From Polyporus tsugae (Eukaryota; Basidiomycota; Agaricomycetes; Polyporales; Polyporaceae), in NCBI GenBank assembly GCA_024305745.1, contig JAHRBS010000007.1:868001-932000 (forward strand): a DNA stretch of 64,000 nucleotides. The letters run 5' to 3'. This document shows, in pieces, positions 22,601-31,595 of the stretch. The notes beneath the pieces are model-generated. The model searched no databases, was not told the origin of the DNA, and saw only the letters and a list, made by a program, of their open reading frames with translations. The position numbers and the translations under genes were made by a program. Position 1 is the first letter of the stretch. Each line of letters begins with the position of its first letter.

Positions 22601-25315
22601 GGGAGGGTCCGCGATTCTAGGCCGGTGGGTGTTGTGCAATGGGACGGTTGCCGGGGCCGTGCAGATAGGTGCCGTGGTTGGGTGAGCAATAAGGGAAGCA
22701 ACTTGCGTTTCAGTTCCTTGATCGCCTCAATGAGCATCATAGTGTTGGTGTTGAGGATGTCCATCTCTGTTTTGAGGACTTCCCTCTCGGCCTTGAGCGT
22801 ATCATTCTCCGTTTCCAAGTCGCGACAGCGGGACTCCAGGTCATCCATGGCTTCGTGGAACTTTGTGTGGGTGACACACCTTTTCTGCTGGGCTTGGAGT
22901 TCGTGGATGTCGACGGCAGTTGAGTTCCGGTGTTTGTACATTTTGTTCCCTAACTGGTTGTAAGCTCCTATGATGTCTTGCCTGATCATATCGTTCATTA
23001 TAGCTAGGATCCAGTCAATGTACTCGGTGTCTATTTCGTAGTGTGTCCCAGATGCTTGGACTGCCTCTGTGAGCATGTTGTATGATTTACCCTGAAACGT
23101 CCAGCTTGTTGGAGTCTGTATAGGTTCAAGGGTTGGTGTTGGTAACAGCGGGCGTGTGGGGTGTTGTGAGGTTGGCCGGGGGGTTGTTTCTATTTCAAGC
23201 GGATTGTTTCCTCTGCCGGGTGGTGTATGTGGTTCCTCAGGCCCAAAGGCATCCGTTGAGAGAACTTCAAAGCGAGACATAATGTATTCCAAACTCCGGG
23301 GTGTTCTATGCCAAAAGGAAAACTACAAGACAATCCAGTCTAAGTACCCAAACTTGTCTAGCTCAACAATTGCATTCGCTATTCTAGGGAAACGTTGTCC
23401 TAAACCTGAAAACTTTATCTTTCCAAACTCCTTGCAGAACCAGTCAATGCTCTGTTGTTGACTGTGGGTCCAGTTGGGTCCGCTGTGGTTGATATTGTCG
23501 CTGATCCACTCGAGTTGGTCGCTGATGCGTTGGATGGCTAGACGATGGCCGTGCGGAAGGTCATCAAGTAGCACCTTGCGGTCGAAGACAGCTTGGAGGT
23601 GCTTGAGGAAGGTGTGGGCCTTGGTCTCGATGATAGCGAGGTTGTCATTGACGTCGGTGCGGGTGAAAGCTGGGAGTGGTGCAGCAGAGATGCGGCACAC
23701 AAGGGGAATAGGTAGTGGTAGGACAGGGGTTGGTAGCGTGGGTGTGGGTGCCTGGATGCGGGGTGTGTTGGGCAAAGGTCGGGCGTAGGGGACAGATTGA
23801 GGCAGAGCCTTGCGACGAGGGACCAGAGGTGCGTGCTCCCAAAGGCAATCCTCAGCAGAGTCCACAAGTATGCAGGATATCTGGTCCTGGACTGGGAGAT
23901 GACCGTGCCTCTTGAAGTGGCGATGGGTAAACTCCTGGAGGTCTTGCTCCTTGGAGGGAATGGGGGATGATAAACGTGTATAAAACTCCTGGGGGGAAGA
24001 GAGACAGCTGGCTAGTGACTTGGGCACTGAACTAGGGGCCTAGGTGTGAGATTCTGTCTAATGTCACAGCCAAATGACTGTGCCACAAAACAAACAAAAG
24101 GGGGGGCTCACTGATGGAGACACACAGAGGGTGGCAACAGAAGTAGAGGATAGATTGGCCTAGACTAGAAGGCAGAGGATGGCAGGGGCTGTTAAGCTGC
24201 CTACAGATGATGGGGGAATGAACAAGAGACAGAATCTAAGGTCTCTGAGCCCACATCACAGCCCTTATATACTATACATGACAGGTGCACAGACCACCTG
24301 GCTTCAGGGCAGGCTTGGGTACTGATGGCAGGTGAGCCAGTCCAAAAGGAGAACAAAGAGGTAAGTACTATTACATAATAATGACCAGTGTCCAGGCTAG
24401 AGTCCGGAGATGGATGAACCTGGGGTTAGGGTTGGTGGCTGTGACTGTGGTACCAAACATGGCGTGAAAAACCGTGACATGTACATAGCCCACTCTCAAT
24501 ACATGAAGGGTGTCAATGCAAACACCTGCACGCCGGTGATTTTGGGGTCATAGGAACCCTTGTGCAGATCCTTGAGCTTCGTGATCCATGGTTCGACGGT
24601 CTTGTCAAAGGCCAACGAGTTTGCTGCCTTAGATTGAATAGCATACTAAATTACGCAATCCACAGGCCCATTGTGGTCAGACACTTACCAAGCTTGCAGC
24701 AGCACTCCCAGTCTCCTCGCGCTCTGAGTCGCTGTCATCATCCTTGGAGGACTAGGCAAAATCGATAAAAATCAAAAGCACACTGACATGCGGACGTACC
24801 TTCTTGGCACACTTGGCCTCAACATCAGCCATGTCTATCAAAAGGTTGACAGTGCTGGGCTTCTTTGCTTTGAGGGTCTCAATGAACTCGTGGTACTCAT
24901 CCTCCGTCTCGACGGTGGGGGCAGATGTTTTGCTTCCAGAATGGCATAGGTATGACAAAAATATACTCAGAAAGAGTACTCACCTTATGCCCTTGTAGTA
25001 GTATGCAAATGGGTAGACTGACCGTACCGAGATCTTCACCTTGTCCGCCTCGTTGAACTTTGAAAGGATCGCATGGAGAAACTCTAGATAATTCCCCGGA
25101 CAAGGGGAAAACAAAAGCTTCTTGATCATGGAATCCTTCCTGTTCTTGCCTTTGCCCGTCGACGTTGTCTTGGTGACTGTGTGAACGATCAACGCGACCG
25201 AGAAATTGACCAGCTTTGAAGAGGCGCTCTCCTGCTGGGCCAGAGAATGGGTGGTGGCAGATGTCTCTGTAGGGGTCTCCCGAGTGGGTGAGGATAGAAT
25301 GGAGGGACTAGACAT
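16611..25315 (-). CDS. Second gene of the Tc1/mariner-like element, unknown function (485 aa, SAM-like region)
   Basis: Exons are 24984..25315, 24800..24932, 24689..24751, 24526..24627 and 16611..17438. The intron between the last two (17439..24525) holds the whole first gypsy element; without it that intron would be about 101 nt. All joins keep frame and total 485 aa. The N-terminus is Ser/Thr-rich, and an acidic linker (SSKDDDSDSEREE) falls near residue 156. A segment near residues 300-360 (YEPALRQQGIAPDIIKYIT, DDLTRSPVKMNIGDAERFKH) has the helix spacing and LT.EDL-like motif of a SAM domain; this is inference. No nonsense or frameshift is seen, unlike its transposase. It lies inside the inverted repeats and converges on the transposase, so I take it as element-borne. 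It could instead be a host gene enclosed by the repeats. Confidence 0.6.
17499..17916 (-). repeat. 3' LTR of gypsy element 1
   Basis: 418 bp, on the plus strand starting TGTCACAGCC and ending CCGTGACA. It is preceded on the minus strand by the tract GAGGAGGGGGCAG (17917-17929), a good polypurine tract. Confidence 0.95.
17928..21704 (-). pseudogene. Pol polyprotein of gypsy element 1 (PR-RT-RH-IN-chromodomain) with six stops
   Basis: One frame runs from about 21704 to a TGA at 17928-17930. Domains in order: protease (LLDCGAYSSF, with DCG in place of the commoner DSG/DTG); reverse transcriptase (FFVKKKDGS, LDLRWGYNN, and YIDN where YxDD is expected); RNase H; integrase with zinc-binding region (NYWWPGM, CDTCQRNK) and the D,D,E core (SIDLITQLP, IISDRGTQF); and a C-terminal chromodomain (FEVEKILDSKTYYGYVRYLVK). 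In-frame stops lie at 21438-21440, 21429-21431, 21153-21155, 20121-20123, 18750-18752 and 18120-18122. Each fits a single C-to-T or G-to-A change (CGA/TGG to TGA, CAG to TAG). The pol frame is -1 relative to gag. Chromodomain integrases usually direct insertion to heterochromatin. Confidence 0.9.
21695..23280 (-). pseudogene. Gag of gypsy element 1, split by a one-base frameshift
   Basis: The start is the ATG at 23280 (MSRFEVLSTDAFGPEE). A Pro/Thr-rich N-terminus and a coiled-coil (ETENDTLKAEREVLKTEMDI) lead to about 22713. There the frame shifts by one base; a lost G in a CTG-GAAACG context would explain it. The second half, ending at a TAA at 21695, has the retrotransposon gag core (VEQWFQKLGIWFRYQNI; YRKLAPEKSAQQSLEEL) and a zinc-knuckle-like CFRCSKHPYKSGTKC. 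The capsid part would package the RNA. Confidence 0.8.
23323..24027 (-). CDS. Extra ORF upstream of gag in gypsy element 1 (234 aa, unknown)
   Basis: An uninterrupted 234-codon frame starts 35 nt after the 5' LTR and ends 43 nt before the gag start. The middle is Pro-rich (PLPNTPRIQAPTPTLPTPVL); the C-terminal third looks helical and globular (ISDQLEWISDNINHSGPNW). It does not look like gag, pol or envelope. Its intactness, in an element where gag and pol are broken, is notable. It could be a split-off gag N-terminal domain; no function can be assigned. Confidence 0.55.
   Translation of the reverse strand: MPKSLASCLSSPQEFYTRLSSPIPSKEQDLQEFTHRHFKRHGHLPVQDQISCILVDSAEDCLWEHAPLVPRRKALPQSVPYARPLPNTPRIQAPTPTLPTPVLPLPIPLVCRISAAPLPAFTRTDVNDNLAIIETKAHTFLKHLQAVFDRKVLLDDLPHGHRLAIQRISDQLEWISDNINHSGPNWTHSQQQSIDWFCKEFGKIKFSGLGQRFPRIANAIVELDKFGYLDWIVL
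24062..24479 (-). repeat. 5' LTR of gypsy element 1
   Basis: 418 bp, same length as the other copy and differing at 8 positions. It is followed by the target repeat TGTAC at 24480-24484. The minus-strand sequence after it (TTAGACAGAATCTC...) should hold the primer-binding site, but I could not match it to a tRNA. Confidence 0.95.
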
Positions 25316-25519
25316 AGCTTGGAATAAAGACAGTAAGCTTCAGTAGTGACAGAGGGCAGTAGGATGATGGATACAATGGTGGAACAAGCACAAACAGAGC
25401 TTGACTTTACGATCTATGCCTCAAGGTGAAGTAGGTGCCCATGTCCTAGGACGAGCACACATCACGAGCCCGCCTGACAGCTGCACTGGCACGGGATCCG
25501 ACCATCCAAGCGCTGAAGT

Positions 25520-25559
25520 GCACAAATTTGTGTATTCCGTATTGTTGTGAAAGGAGCTG
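25520..25559 (-). repeat. Right terminal inverted repeat of the Tc1/mariner-like element
   Basis: Read on the minus strand it begins CAGCTCCTTTCACAACAA; it is followed on the plus strand by TA at 25560-25561. About 33 of 40 bases match the left end. Confidence 0.75.
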
Positions 25560-25693
25560 TAAGCCACATACTATCATGTATTACTTACCAACCTATAGCA
25601 CTTATTAGTAGCCTTTGGCCAAGTCATCACTGTGCTGTGGCCTCATCCCTCCTCCATCTATTACTATCTGAGGCTTGCTGTCAGTGTCTGATG

Positions 25694-26137
25694 TGTTATG
25701 ACTGGCCATCAAGTAAGGACCAGGGAGACTTACGAGACAAGCAAGGGTGTCGACGAGCACTTGTGCAGCGAGAGCAGAGCAAGGCTCGACGATCAGGGCT
25801 GGAGACAAGATGTATTGAGTGAGGTAACTAACGAGGGAAATACAGCAAGGCTTACCTGGAGACAAGAGGTCGAAACTGAGGTCTCCAGGCAGCGAAGTAC
25901 AGGTCCTTATATACGTATAGAGGACAATGAGAACCCAGGGACAATAGGTAACTATGGACATGGGTGAACAATGGAAATGGAACAATAGCAACAACGGACA
26001 ATAAGGAGCTATTGTGCTGAGGAACAAAGGATGAGATACAATGCAACGGAGAACAATAAGTACGACGTGAGAAGTAGATCGTCCAAAAAAGGAAACTAAG
26101 GCGCTGGTAGCAGGCGCCGAATGGAACATTCATGACA
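25694..26137 (-). repeat. 3' LTR of gypsy element 2
   Basis: 444 bp, on the plus strand starting TGTTATGACTGG and ending TTCATGACA. About 16 differences from the other LTR, 15 of them in the first 70 bp on the plus strand. Confidence 0.93.
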
Positions 26138-26168
26138 ATACCCCCTCCTAAGGGTCGTGCCTTCATGA

Positions 26169-29100
26169 CTAAGTCTTCTTGAGAGGACCAGGTGCCTCTG
26201 CGTGCGTTGAATGGAATCTCTGCACAAGTTGCGGCGTGTTTGTAAGGTCCACTGCATCCTCCCAGCTGTCATGTTCAGGGCCCCAACCCTTCCAGTGTAC
26301 AAAGTACTGCAGTTTCTTCCACCGCCCATACCGCCGCGACTCCAACACTTCCTCCACTTCGTACTCTTCCTCCCCCTCCACCTCAATTGCCGCTGGCTCT
26401 GCCGGGTGACGACCGGGGAGTCAACTCTCCTTGTGTGGAAGCAAGAGAGAAACATGGAATACTGGGTGGATTACAAGGTCCTTGGGGAGTCTGAGCTTGT
26501 AAGCCAGATTGCCCACCTTGCGTACAACTGGATACGGGCCAGCATACTGATCCACCAGTTTCCGAGAGACTCAAGGAACGCGGAAGTTCCTCGTGTTGAG
26601 CCACACCTTCTGGCCTTCCTTGAACTCTGGAGCATCACAGACATACCAATCATAGTACTCCTTCATCCACTTAGCTGCTAGAGTCAAGGCTGCAGTTGCA
26701 TCCTCTCGTGCCTGTCGCAACTCCTCCCGGTGTTCATCAGCTGCAGGCACCGCCATAGGCAACATCGGAATATGGAACTGGGGTTCGTAGCCGTACATGA
26801 GGTAGAATGGCGAATAACCTGTTGACGAGTGCTGGTGCGAGTTAAAGGCAAACTCTGCAATCGGCAGCCACTTGACCCAGTCATTGTGGTGCCGCGAGCA
26901 GAACATATGAAGGTACGCCTCTATCTCCTGGTTCCATTGTTCTGATTGCCCATCTGTCTGTGGGTGGTAGGCTGTGGACATTGCACTTTCTATGCCGAGT
27001 CCCTTGAGTATGGCGCAGAAGAGCTTGCTTGAGAACTGGGGCCCACGATCGGAGATGATCTTCCGTGGCAGCCCGTGAAGACGAAAATGGTCTCGGATGA
27101 AGTTGTCAGCAGCTCCTTCTGTGTCGATCTCCTCAGTGCAAGGAATAAGATATATCATCTTTCCATGCCGATCAGCGATGAGCTGAAGCGCGTTGTATCC
27201 GTCCACCTCTGGGAGTCCAGTGATAAAGTTGCACGTCACAATCTGGCCCAGGCCATCAGGGATTTTGTTTGGTTGAAGAGGACCGTGCGGTTTGGCATGC
27301 GAACCCTTGCCGCGGCGACAGGTGTTGCAGGTCTCAACGTAATCCTTAATGAACTTTGCCATGCCTGGCCACCAGTAGTTTCGCGTGACCAACTCCAACG
27401 TCTTTGACTGCCCAGGGTGTCCAGCAGGTGGGAGGTCGTGGTAGATGCATACAATCTCAGCACACAGCGCGTCGTCCTTGGGGACATAGACTTTGCCTCG
27501 GTACAGTAGCAGGCCTTGCTCACTGTTCCAGTCCACCAAGTCATTCTGAAGACGCACTGGTCCAAGCTTGTCCAGCTTACTGAGTGCCTCCACAACCTCC
27601 TGTTCGCGTTCTCCACACTTGCGGATACGCTGAAGCAGTGCCTTCTCTGGAACCACCGATAGGTGCCCTCTCTTGGCTGCCAATACCTGGAATTGTTCTG
27701 GCTGCAACAAGACTCGACCAAGATTGTCATCTGCATCCTCCTGCTGGTGGTTGGGCTGTCTCGACAGTGCATTGGCCCTACCATTAGACGTCCCAGGCTT
27801 GTGTGAGATGACAAAGTCAAATCATGACAGATAGAGAGCCCATCGTGCCTGCCTGTGTGTGAGGTTCTGTGCTGTGCGCCAATACTCAAGGTTCTTGTGG
27901 TCTGACTGGATCTCAAACACACTGGGGAGACCCTCGAGATAGTGATGCCAGGCCGGCAGGGCACGAATGATGGCGAGCATCTCCTTGTCGTAGATCTCAT
28001 AGTTGCATTCAGTGTCGTTCATCAACTCAGAGTGAAAAGCGATGGGGTGCCATTTGCCATCTTCCCCCTCCTGAGACAGAACCGTGCCTGTAGCGAAGCC
28101 AGATGCGTCGACTTCGATGTGGGAATTGCGGTCTGGATCATAGATCGTCAGGACAGGGCTTTTGGTGAAGCAACGCTTGAGCTTGTCAAAGGCAGACTGC
28201 TCTTCGTCTCCCCATTGCCATGGTGCATTGCCCGTGAGGCAATTCAAGGGTTTGCAGATGGTACTAAAGTCCTTTATGAACCGCCAATAGAAGTTTGCGA
28301 AACCGCGGAACTTCCATACATCTGTGGTGTTCTGAGGGACAGGCCAATCTGCGATACCCTTCACCTTCACCGGATCCATCTCTACGCAGTTCTCCGAGAT
28401 GAGTACACCGAGGTATTCCACCTTAGGCTGTTCGAACTCGCACTTCTCTGGCTTGCAGAACAGGTTGTTCTCCTTAAGACGTTTCAGGACCTCGCGCACC
28501 AATGTGCAGTGTTCCTCGAGACTGTTGGTGAATATGAGGATGTCATCGAGGTAGATAGTGACTTTGCCGAGTATGATGAGGTCCTTGAAGATGTCGTTCA
28601 TGAGCGCAGAGAATGTGCTGGGCGAATTGGCTAGCCCAAAGAACATAACATTCGGCTCGAACAGCCCTCGATTGGTCACAAAGGCAGCCTTCCACTCATT
28701 GCTGGCCTTAACCCGCACATTGTTGTACCCCCAGCGAATATCGAGCTTTGTGAAGTACTTGGCCTTCTTGAGTCGATCCATCAGATCTGATACCAACGGT
28801 AGTGAGTAACAGTTCTTAATGGTGATCTCGTTGAGTCGCCAATAGTCCTGGACTGGACGTAGGCTACCATCCTTCTTCTTGACAAAGAAGAATGGCGACA
28901 ACATCGGTGACTTTGACTCTTAAATATAGCCTTTGGCCAAGTTCTCAGCGAGAAACTTGTCAAGCTCTCCTTGTTCGCTGGGCGATAGGGGGTACACACA
29001 GGAATGGAACATCTTTGCATTGGGCACGAGCTCTATCACATGATCATAGGGTCCATGTTCTGGCAAATGTTCAGATGCCTCTTTCGAGAACACATGCAGG

Positions 29101-29936
29101 TATTTGTGATAGTGCTCGGGTATGATCTTTTCGACGGGGCGGACTTCCTTCTTCTGGTACTCTTGCTCAGCGAGTTGTTGTGAATATGTGTATGTCGCTG
29201 AAGCAAACAGTTGCGGAGCACCATAAAGGCATTGTCCATCCTCCCATGCATTAAGAAGAGATGTCTCAGTTCCATCCCACCACGGCAGGAATCCTGGCAG
29301 CCAGGGCCTATCCTCCTCCTTCTCCTCAGTCATCACGGCTGCACGCACCCTTCCAACCTTCCTAACCTTCTTTGCCCATCGAGGACCGCAGCGCGCCATA
29401 AGCCGTACCTCCGTATCACATGCTTTGGTCTCGACAGGTTCAGAGGTTCTCTAGTTAGCCGGGCATGTCTCTGGACATCTTGACAGGCACAGCGAGCCAC
29501 GTTCCCAGTCTACTTCAGGGTTGTGCTCACATAGCCAGTCCAGGCCGATGATGACATCCTCTTCTCCTATATCCATCACTACAAAGACCACCTTCTCCCT
29601 GTGGTCTCTGATTGCCATATCCAACATGGCAACCTCTGTGATTGTACCATCACGGTTTTCTGAACTGTCGATGTTGTACAGAGGAATTGGCCTTGCCAAC
29701 TTCCTCGTCATAACCCTATTCTGTTCTACGAATCGTCTATGTAGGAACTTAGTAGTAGCACCGCTGTCTACCATAGCTACAATGTCCTTATGTCGCTGCT
29801 TGCCAATTAACCGTACCAGTATATGAAAGTGTTGACCATCATGATTTACTTCATATACAAACAATGAACCCAGTACAGAAAATTGACTATTACTACAAGA
29901 ACCAGCATGTGCAGCGTCCAATGCGGTTCTAATCAA
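26169..29936 (-). pseudogene. Pol polyprotein of gypsy element 2 with five stops
   Basis: One frame runs from about 29936 to a TAG at 26169-26171. Protease has a standard MVDSGATTKF. Reverse transcriptase has FFVKKKDGS and an intact YLDDILIF. RNase H carries EVDASGFATG and IQSDHKNLEYW. Integrase has the zinc region (NYWWPGM, CNTCRRGK), but its first catalytic Asp appears as Asn (TCNFITGLP where DF is expected). The C-terminal chromodomain is EYEVEEVLESRRYGRWKKLQ. In-frame stops lie at 29451-29453, 28920-28922, 27822-27824, 26571-26573 and 26421-26423; all are explained by C-to-T (CAG, CAA or CGA to stop). Confidence 0.9.
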
Positions 29937-30973
29937 AAACCCTCTTTCTTATCGACCACTGTAAGGACGGCAATCTTCTCCTCCATTGCCTTGAGCTGGG
30001 CCTTGAGTGTTGTGAGCTCGTCGGTACCGGATGAGGAAGAAGAGGCAGCCCGTTGGCCCTCGACTTTGGGCTTTGGGCAGCGGAACACGGGATGTCTTTT
30101 CTCACCGCAGTTCCAGCACTCTCCGTTGAACTTCTTCTTGCCTGAACTGGAGGCGGCTGCCTTTTCGCCCTTCTTCTTTCATCCAAATTGTTTCGGCTGT
30201 TCCTCCTCGCACACAGCAAGTTGCTGGTCCATCTGCAGTGCGACCTTCTGGATCTTGGCGAGGTCCGAGATGTTGTGCGCTGTGGTCGCGAAGGCATCCT
30301 TGATCTTGTAAGGGAGCACCGTGCAGTACCGTTCGCGCTTGTCTGCATCACCGAACCTGGTGCGAGCAGCGATGGCATTGAACTGACTGGTATAGTCCTT
30401 GACGGTGCCAAGCCAATGCGAAGCCTTGCAGAGTTTGGCAAGTTCTGCGATGGCCGCTTCCTCGTTGTTTGCAGCACAGAAGTGCGCCTTGAACAACCCT
30501 TCAAAGGCCGCAAAGTCCGACCACGCAACATTGCCACTGGCCACCATGACGATGTATGGACCGGCCCACTCAGCAGCGCCACCGGTCAACTTGTTGAGGA
30601 TTGTGATCCAGCAGATCTCGTGCGCAACACCTTGCGCCTCGAGAAGATCGTAGTAGATGCGGGCATTGGCTACAAAGTGGAGCCCTTCCTGTGCGAGCTT
30701 TCCATTGTACTTGCGAGGGGCGACTTGGGAGAGGAGTTTGGAGACATCAAAGGGGGTGGGTGTGGCCATGGTGGGAGCGGGTGATGAGGGTGAAGAGGGA
30801 CTTGGCACGGGTGAGGGACCTGGCACAGGTGAGGGGCTACTCGGGGTGTTAAGAACAACGGTTTGTGGTGGAGGGATCCCTGCCAGAGAAGTTGTGGATG
30901 GGGGGTTGGATGTTTGTCGTGCAATATGGTCACTGGCTAGCGTAAGTGCTTGGCCAAGTGGAATGGATCCCAA
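29933..30973 (-). pseudogene. Gag of gypsy element 2, one internal stop
   Basis: The frame covers a Pro/Ser-rich N-terminus, a capsid-like core (RKYNGKLAQEGLHFVANARI; GLFKAHFCAANNEEAAIAEL) and, past a TGA at 30179-30181 (CGA to TGA), a CCHC-type zinc knuckle CWNCGEKRHPVFRCPKPK. It ends at a TGA at 29933-29935, directly after a slippery heptamer. The internal stop would cut off the nucleic-acid-binding part. Confidence 0.85.
29936..29942 (-). promoter_or_regulatory. Putative -1 ribosomal frameshift site GGGTTTT at the gag-pol junction
   Basis: Read on the minus strand, the end of gag is GAG GGT TTT TGA. The heptamer G GGT TTT fits X XXY YYZ exactly in the gag frame. A -1 slip continues as TTG ATT AGA, the frame that runs straight into protease. 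No downstream pseudoknot was worked out. Confidence 0.65.
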
Positions 30974-31151
30974 TGAGGGTGATCCACTGGGAGTGGGGAT
31001 GCGACTAGGAGCATGGCTAGGGGGACATGTGCCTGGTCGGCTGATTGCAGCAGCAGAGGCTGCTCATGGGAGGCGGTTGGTGGGGACTGACAAACGTGTG
31101 TAAACTCCTGGGGAAAAGTGCGCTGGTGCTTGTGCAGAAGTTTCGACCTAA

Positions 31152-31595
31152 TGTTACGACTGGATGTCGAGTAAGGATCAGGGATACGTACGAGACGAGC
31201 AGGAGCGCCAACAAGCACTTGTGCAGCGAGAGCAGAGCAAGGCTCGACGATCAGGGCTGGAGACAAGATGTATTGAGTGAGGTAACTAACGAGGGAAATA
31301 CAGCAAGGCTTACCTGGAGACAAGAGGTCAAAACTGAGGTCTCCAGGCAGCGAAGTACAGGTCCTTATATACGTATAGAGGACAATGAGAACCCAGGGAC
31401 AATAGGTAACTATGGACATGGGTGAACAATGGAAATGGAACAATAGCAACAACGGACAATAAGGAGCTATTGTGCTGAGGAACAAAGGATGAGATACAAT
31501 GCAACGGAGAACAATAAGTACGACGTGAGAAGTAGATCGTCCAAAAAAGGAAACTAAGGCGCTGGTAGCAGGCGCCGAATGGAACATTCATGACA
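31152..31595 (-). repeat. 5' LTR of gypsy element 2
   Basis: 444 bp, on the plus strand starting TGTTACGACTGG and ending TTCATGACA, followed by GATG. The minus-strand leader after it (TTAGGTCGAAACTTC) resembles that of element 1 (TTAGACAGAATCTC). Confidence 0.93.

Larger units (their letters stand above)
17499..24479 (-). mobile_element. Ty3/gypsy chromodomain LTR retrotransposon 1 (nested, degenerate)
   Basis: Two 418-bp LTRs, TG...CA, flank an internal region on the minus strand. A 5-bp target duplication TGTAC lies on both sides (17494-17498 and 24480-24484). Order in the direction of transcription is 5' LTR (24062..24479), an extra ORF, gag, protease, reverse transcriptase, RNase H, integrase, chromodomain, purine-rich tract, 3' LTR. 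The two LTRs differ at 8 positions (98.1% identity by eye), all transitions. It sits in an intron of the Tc1-borne second gene. Pol has six in-frame stops and gag one frameshift, so it is not autonomous now. Confidence 0.93.
13599..25559. mobile_element. Tc1/mariner-like transposon carrying a transposase and a second gene, with a nested gypsy element
   Basis: The ends are inverted repeats beginning CAGCT..TTTCA.AACAATACGG. About 33 of the first 40 bases match between the left end (13599 on) and the right end (25559 back), and each end abuts a TA dinucleotide (13597-13598 and 25560-25561). TA target and CAG-type ends fit the Tc1/mariner superfamily. Inside are a DDE transposase (plus, 15483-16545) and a convergent spliced gene (minus, 16611-25315). 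Removing the nested gypsy element and one target repeat leaves about 4.97 kb. The transposase has a stop codon, so the copy is probably immobile. Confidence 0.75.
25694..31595 (-). mobile_element. Ty3/gypsy chromodomain LTR retrotransposon 2 (degenerate)
   Basis: Two 444-bp LTRs (25694..26137 and 31152..31595), TG...CA, flank gag and pol on the minus strand. The 4-bp GATG occurs on both sides (25690-25693 and 31596-31599). It inserted in an F-box-like gene whose next part appears beyond 31596. The layout is gag, then pol in the -1 frame (PR, RT, RNase H, IN, chromodomain), and a purine tract (AGGAGGGGGTATTG) before the 3' LTR. Gag has one internal stop and pol five. Confidence 0.93.
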
